DNA from: Symbiodinium natans
Taxonomy: Eukaryota; Sar; Dinophyceae; Suessiales; Symbiodiniaceae
Length of the DNA: 64,000 nt
Reading direction: 5' to 3'
Assembly: GCA_905221605.1 (NCBI GenBank)
Contig: CAJNDS010002080.1
Location: 731,001-795,000 of the forward strand
The notes beneath the pieces are model-generated. The model did no database searches. It had not been told where the DNA came from and saw nothing but the letters and a program-made list of their open reading frames with translations. Of the stretch, positions 59,637-64,000 are shown piece by piece (within the stretch, counting starts at the first letter, position 1; every line of letters begins with the position of its first letter). Both the position numbers and the translations under genes were made by a program.

Positions 59637-60140
59637 CTTCAAGAGAGACCCGCCACGCTAGAGGGAGAAAGGGTGTATGATTCCCCAACAGTGTGCCGAA
59701 CCCTAGGGTTTAGGGTTTAGGGTAAACCCTAAACCCTCCCTACACTGCCCTTATACGGAGGCATGTTTGTATATGTATGTATATTCTCATGTTTGTCTTT
59801 TTTTTGTGGGGGGTGGGGGGGGCTAGTAGTGCACTCGACCCTGGGCTTGTAAGGATCTCAGGGTTTAGGGTTAGGGTCTAGGGTATGGTGCCCTGAACCC
59901 TCTAAACCCAGCACCCCCCCCCCCCCCCAAATGCAAAAAAAAAACGATAAACCCTACAAAATAAACCCACAACAAAACCCATAAACCCTCTAAACCCAAA
60001 AAACACCTACAAAACCCTACAAACCCTACCTACAAACCCTACCCTAAACCATAAACCCTTTAAACGCCTAAACCCTAAACCGTAAACCCTAAACCCTAAA
60101 CCGAATTTAAAGCATAAACCTTAAACCCTCCGATAGTCAC

Positions 60141-60188
60141 CTCGCAGTCAACGGGGAGTTCCTTGCCGGAGGCGTCCGACCCAGCAAT
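60141..60188 (-). CDS. Predicted exon, 16 codons
   Basis: Acceptor CCCTCCAG and GT donor GTGACT; reads IAGSDASGKELPVDCE, phase 0 in and out. Confidence 0.9.
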
Positions 60189-60334
60189 CTGGAGGGGATT
60201 TAGCGTTTAGGGTTTGGGGCTTTAGGGTTTATGGTTTTAGGGTTGAGGGTTTAGGGTTTTAGGGTTTAGGGTTTAGGGTTTAGGGTTTAGGGTTTAGGGT
60301 TTAGGACAAAGCAAGGCTTGGGGTGCGGTGGGGG

Positions 60335-60335
<1 letters not shown>

Positions 60336-60369
<34 letters not shown>
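60336..60369. repeat. Poly-G tract
   Basis: A run of more than 25 G, the source of Gly- and Pro-only frames here. Confidence 0.95.
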
Positions 60370-60641
60370 GTTGGGAAGTGAAGATAGGTTTCTATCTGGG
60401 TAATTCGTATGTAACCGTATGTATGTGGGCGTATATGAATATAAACATGTATGAGTATATGCATGTATATATGTTTCTATGTGTTTATGCGTATGTGCTT
60501 GTACGTCTGTATGCATCTGTTCATCTCTGCGCGAATATTGATATTGCATTGCATGGTCTGTCTATACCCCAAATGGAACTTTTCAGAGGCTTACTTAAAC
60601 CCTAAACCCTAAACCCTAAACCGGTTTACTAAATCGAAAAC

Positions 60642-60710
60642 GCGCACATATGCCTCTGGAGCAGCAGTTGCGACGGTCAATCCAGCAACCCCCAACCCCC
60701 GCAACAACAC
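60642..60710 (-). CDS. Predicted exon, 23 codons
   Basis: Acceptor TTCCGAG and GT donor GTTTTC; begins VLLRGLGVAGLTVATAAPEA, phase 0 in and out, fitting both neighbours. Confidence 0.75.
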
Positions 60711-60729
60711 CTCGGAACAACGGGTTTAG

Positions 60730-61260
60730 GGTTTGAAGAGCTTTAAGTGCGTTTAGGATTTTGGCGGTTTTGAGGGCTTTTAGGTTTTTGAGAGTGTTTG
60801 CGGTTCAGGGTTTAGGGTTGAGGCAATCCTACTAAACCCTGCCCCCAGTGTCAAGCCAGCATCCCAGCCCCCCGCACGCCACCACCAAAGAGAAACACAC
60901 CTGCGACAAAGGATCCTAAACACCAAGTCCTGCAAAACCTTAAAACCAGGATCGTCATAAACCCCGAACAAGGATAATCTAACATATGGGATCCTGACAA
61001 AAGAAGAGAATAACAAAGGTGCCTACCTGGACTCCAAAAGTCTGAAGAAAAAAAGCCCAGAACCCATAAAAAGTGTCATTATTTTACATACTTTGGGGCG
61101 TTAGGTATTTCCTTGGAATGATTAGAACGGGTGTTTTTGGGAAGTTTGCGACACAATGACGTAGCGGACATAACGGAGTAAGATTGGCAATGTTTAGTCT
61201 CCTATAGCCCCCCCACCCCCCACCCCCCCACCCCTAGACCCTAAACCCTAAACCCCCCCG
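60730..61260. other. Stretch without a supported exon
   Basis: A minus frame of 78 codons at 60,780-61,016 and AT-rich sequence to 61,200. I found no boundary pair I would defend. Confidence 0.5.
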
Positions 61261-61266
61261 CAGTGC

Positions 61267-61330
61267 CTGGACTAGGTGCAACGCAGCCATGGACCTCTTC
61301 GGCACGTCGAGCACCAGGATTCGCACAAAC
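61267..61330 (-). CDS. Predicted exon, 21 codons
   Basis: Acceptor GAAGCAG and GC donor GCACTG; one split base, then FVRILVLDVPKRSMAALHLV, Q. GG+G fits 61,644. Confidence 0.85.
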
Positions 61331-61643
61331 CTGCTTCAGGGGAGGGCTGTTAGGGTTTTGGGTTTAGGGTTTAGGGTTTAGGGTTTAGGGGTTGAGGTTA
61401 AGCTCCCCAAACCTTTCAGCTTCCCAGCGGCAGGTGGTTGTAGTGAAACACCCCTCTATCTTAGGGTACTTGCGTTGGCCCTTAATTGGGGGGGACCCTG
61501 ATATACCCTAGAAAGCCCAAGGGTCCATAGGTCGGAACCCTTTGAAGAAGGTAAGGGGCCCTAAACCCTAAACCCTAAACCCTAAACCCTAAACCCTAAA
61601 CCCTAAACCCTAAACCCTAAACCCTAAACCCTAAACCCATCAC

Positions 61644-61693
61644 CCGGCTGCAGCTTGCGTAAGGAGCGGGCAGGTGCTTCGTGTTCCCTCGGC
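61644..61693 (-). CDS. Predicted exon
   Basis: Acceptor AGCCCAG and GT donor GTGATG; reads AEGTRSTCPLLTQAAA plus two bases. Confidence 0.7.
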
Positions 61694-62110
61694 CTGGGCT
61701 TGCGTGGTTTCGTATGTTTAGGCTTGAGGGTTAAGACTTAGGGTACAGGGAACGCTATACCCCTATAAGCCTATAAACCCTAAACTCTACACCGTAAATC
61801 CCTATGCCCATATAAAGAGCGGGCAAGGTCACAGATTTGCGGGCAAGGTCACTACAAGGTCCAGAAAACTGGCGTGCAAGGTCATAGCAAGGTCATAGGT
61901 CACCACAAGGTCCCTCACAGCTCCCCTACAAGGTCCCCTAAACCCCAAACCCTAAACCCTAAACCCTAAACCCTAAACCCTGAACCCTAAACCCTAAACC
62001 CTAAACCCTAAACCCTAAACCCTAAAACTAGGTCCCCCACAAGTTCCCCCACGTTCCGGGCTGCAGAGCCAAGTGCTTAGGGTTTGGGTTGTGTGAAACT
62101 TTTGAATATC

Positions 62111-62225
62111 CTAGGCTGCCCAGTAAACTAGGCTTAAAAAGGGTGCACTTTTTTTGCTTAAAGGGGTTTATAAGGGAACCTAAACCCCCCAAAAAAGGGA
62201 ATAAGGATACTACTGGGCATCCTAG
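62111..62225. mobile_element. MITE-like element, family D copy 2
   Basis: CTAGGCTGCCCAGTAAACTA and TACTACTGGGCATCCTAG; most of the interior matches 32,035-32,147. Confidence 0.85.
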
Positions 62226-62564
62226 TAATGGTATGGGATGGGATTCTCCGGGTGGGTGGGTACTTCTCGGGCACCTGAAGAGCTGCTAAACTAGTGAATG
62301 CTTGAACTTCGAGATGCTGAACCCTAAGCCCAAAACCCCAAATCCCTAAATCCTAAATGCCTATATGTTTTTTAACCCTAAACCCTAAACCCTAAACCCT
62401 AAGCCCAAAGCCCAAAGCCCAAAGCCCTAAGCCCTAAGCCCTAAACCCTAAGCCCTAAGCCCTAAGCCCTAAGCCCTAAACCCTAACCCTAAACCCTAAG
62501 CCCTAAACCCTAAGCCCTAAACCCTAAACCCTAAACCCTGAACCCTAAACCCTAAACCCTAAAC

Positions 62565-62633
62565 GCTACTGGAGGAAAGCTCTGCCCAGGCCATCTGGGT
62601 GTCCCCTCCGGCCGATGCAGTCGGGCTGTGACC
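62565..62633 (-). CDS. Predicted exon, 23 codons
   Basis: Acceptor CAGCCGCAG; the GT donor is the telomere repeat (GTTTAGGG). Begins GHSPTASAGGDTQMAWAELS, phase 0 in and out. Confidence 0.85.
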
Positions 62634-62916
62634 CTGCGGCTGAGGGCTTCTAGGGCTTGCTAGTCCTTAAAGGAATTAGGGTTTAGGGGTTTAGGGTGTA
62701 GGGTTTAGGGTTTAGGGTTGTTGACTCTCACCAAAAACTGCTAAGCAAAACCCTGTTTCATATAGGGGCCCTAATTCCCCCAGTCCCCTGTTAATAACTG
62801 GCAAGATAACTCTGTAGGATTTTAGGCGTGGGTTGTCCTGCGGATGCAGGACCCGAGAGCTTGGGGTTTCGGGCTTGGGGCGGTTCAGGGTGTAGGGTAT
62901 GGCTACTGCTTAGGGC

Positions 62917-62934
62917 TTCAAGTTCAGCGGTAGC
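62917..62934 (-). CDS. Predicted micro-exon
   Basis: Acceptor GCATTGAG and GC donor GCCCTA; reads ATAELE in phase 0; the frame stays open further (ALSSS). Confidence 0.5.
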
Positions 62935-63606
62935 CTCAATGCAAGAAGCTTGTAAATCCCCCTCGGACACTACCTAAACCCTAAACCCTAAACCCTAAAC
63001 CCTAAACCCTCAACCCTAGATTGCTTGGGGGCCACTGTGCGCCAAAGACTGCAAGGCGCAACACAGGTTCACACACCCACGGTTTAGAGCTCCGGGTTTC
63101 GGGACGACCGAAACCTTCGGCACTTCAACCAGGAGCCCTTCGTTTGGCTTAGGGCTTCAGGGTGTAGGGGCTGAAGGTCTTACTTGAAGGTTCAGGGTAC
63201 TTCGAACCCAAATTCTAGCTGTACTTATACGCCCCCGAAGTCCCCTAAGTCCTTTACGTAGGTTAGAAGTAGACGTATAATTGGGTTATAGCCCTAAACC
63301 CTAAACCCTAAACCCTAAACCCTAAAGCCTAAACCCCTTTTGGACGGGGTTTAGGGTTTGGGGGTGTGCGGTTTCGGGCTTCAGGGCTTCTCGTTTTCAG
63401 GCTTTTTGGGGTTGCAGGGGTTCAGGTGTGGAGTATAGGCTTTCGGGTACTGGGTTTAGCGCTTGGGTCTTGAGTTGCTTTTGTAGTTTTGGTTTCGAGT
63501 AGTTTGCTTTTGGCTTTAAACGGGTTCGGGTAGATCCTGCGAAGGTGCGACGGCATCAGAATCTTTTGAAGAGATGTTGGTATGGCATGCTGATTAGTTC
63601 TCGGAC

Positions 63607-63645
63607 CACGTTCTGTAATGAGTGCTGCCGGGAAGGTCGTGGCTA
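63607..63645 (-). CDS. Predicted exon
   Basis: Acceptor TACTGCAG and GT donor GTCCGA; two split bases, ATTFPAALITER, one split base. Confidence 0.6.
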
Positions 63646-63889
63646 CTGCAGTACTTCTGGACATCATCCCGAAACCCTAAACCGTAATTAAACCCTAAAC
63701 CCTAAACCCTAACCCTAAACCCTAAACCCTAAACCCTAAACCCTAAACCCTAAACCCTAAACCCTAAACCCTAAACCCTAAACCCTAACCCCCTAAACCC
63801 TAAACCCTAAACCCTAAACCCTAAACCCTAAACCCTAAACCCTAAACCCTAAACCCTAAACCCTAAACCCTAAACCCTAAACCCTAAAC

Positions 63890-63941
63890 CTACTGGTGCG
63901 TTCAAGTCAGTTGCATCGGGTGCCTGCGGCTCCTGGGTCGC
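63890..63941 (-). CDS. Predicted exon, right-most seen
   Basis: Acceptor GTGCCAG; GT donor in a telomere repeat (GTTTAGG). Reads ATQEPQAPDATDLNAPV plus one base. About 27 CCCTAAA heptamers adjoin it, so the gene likely extends beyond the window. Confidence 0.75.
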
Positions 63942-64000
63942 CTGGCACCGCTGTGCATGGCGGTCTGAGGTCTGAGGTCACCACGGGCCCTAGGGTTTAG

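Larger units (their letters stand above)
428..63941 (-). other. Putative giant minus-strand gene (or co-oriented genes) of micro-exons
   Basis: Unique patches between the repeats read on the minus strand as AG|open frame|GT, GC or GA. The exons listed individually run from 63,941 down to about 430 and add up to well over 2,000 codons. Split codons fit between neighbours in several runs, for example 23,221 to 22,586 to 22,352 to 21,681, and 10,449 to 10,297 to 10,121. The protein would have cysteine-rich segments near 21-26 kb followed by a long Ala/Lys/Glu-rich region. I found no convincing start or final stop, so the number of genes is open. Confidence 0.7.
1..64000. repeat. Interspersed telomere-type heptamer arrays (TTTAGGG/CCCTAAA)
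   Basis: Runs of 2 to about 27 heptamers occur every few hundred bases in both orientations, outside the copia element. Larger runs are at about 513-607, 3634-3710, 4035-4160, 5285-5375, 7915-8035, 9815-9890, 12318-12405, 19677-19787, 22590-22675, 24590-24690, 25457-25577, 26148-26235, 40725-40842, 43190-43325, 56920-57005, 61560-61640 and 63690-63890. They occupy most predicted introns. Neither window end is a pure array, so this is interstitial, not a chromosome tip. Confidence 0.95.

Noticed and set aside
60141-60188. IAGSDASG as a pyrimidine-kinase (ThiD-like) motif
   Set aside because: Only eight residues resemble it and the following residues do not; too short to assign a family.
63690-63890. 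Possible true telomere at the right end
   Set aside because: Unique exon-like sequence follows to the window edge and arrays of similar size occur throughout.
1-64000. CRISPR-like pattern of repeats alternating with unique spacers
   Set aside because: Repeat arrays vary in length, orientation and unit, spacers vary from 30 to several hundred bp, and the sequence is eukaryotic.

Overview
The window looks like nuclear DNA of a dinoflagellate, probably one of the Symbiodiniaceae. Evidence: interspersed TTTAGGG/CCCTAAA heptamers, many tiny exons whose 5' splice sites are GC or GA as often as GT, two CCCH zinc-finger genes each with a pyrimidine-rich AG a few bases before the ATG (as expected for spliced-leader trans-splicing), and a Ty1/copia element of the long composite type common in these genomes. 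I saw no rRNA, tRNA or CRISPR array.

Layout. (1) From end to end the sequence alternates short telomere-type arrays in both orientations with 20-150 bp unique patches. Read on the minus strand, most patches have the form AG|short open frame|GT, GC or GA. I list about 130 such predicted exons between about 0.4 and 63.9 kb. They imply one giant minus-strand gene, or a few co-oriented ones, whose introns are largely telomere-type repeats. From right (5') to left (3'): mixed exons at 63.9-52.6 kb; the copia insertion; mixed and coiled-coil exons at 43.4-28 kb; cysteine-rich, EGF-like exons at about 26-21.6 kb; then about 20 kb dominated by Ala/Lys/Glu-rich exons that mostly start and end in phase 0. 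In several runs the split codons of neighbouring exons fit together. I recognise no protein family, so no function is assigned. (2) Two paralogous CCCH zinc-finger genes lie at 33.9-34.5 and 36.9-37.7 kb on the same strand, among these exons. (3) A complete 8.77 kb copia element at 43,459-52,227 has identical 325 bp LTRs and a 5 bp AGGGT target duplication inside a telomere-type array. It encodes Gag and Pol and also carries a methyltransferase-like domain without the catalytic Cys, a long acidic insert in the integrase core, and a C-terminal tail with two membrane segments and a SAP-like motif. Frame changes and one in-frame TGA interrupt it. (4) At least eight families of about 90-160 bp fold-back elements (MITE-like) lie between the exons; some carry telomere heptamers in their loops.

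Limits. Exon ends were set by eye. GC-rich patches of 40-70 bp are often open in more than one frame, so single exons are hypotheses; the support comes from strand bias, boundary pattern and phase agreement. RNA-seq or homology would settle the gene models.
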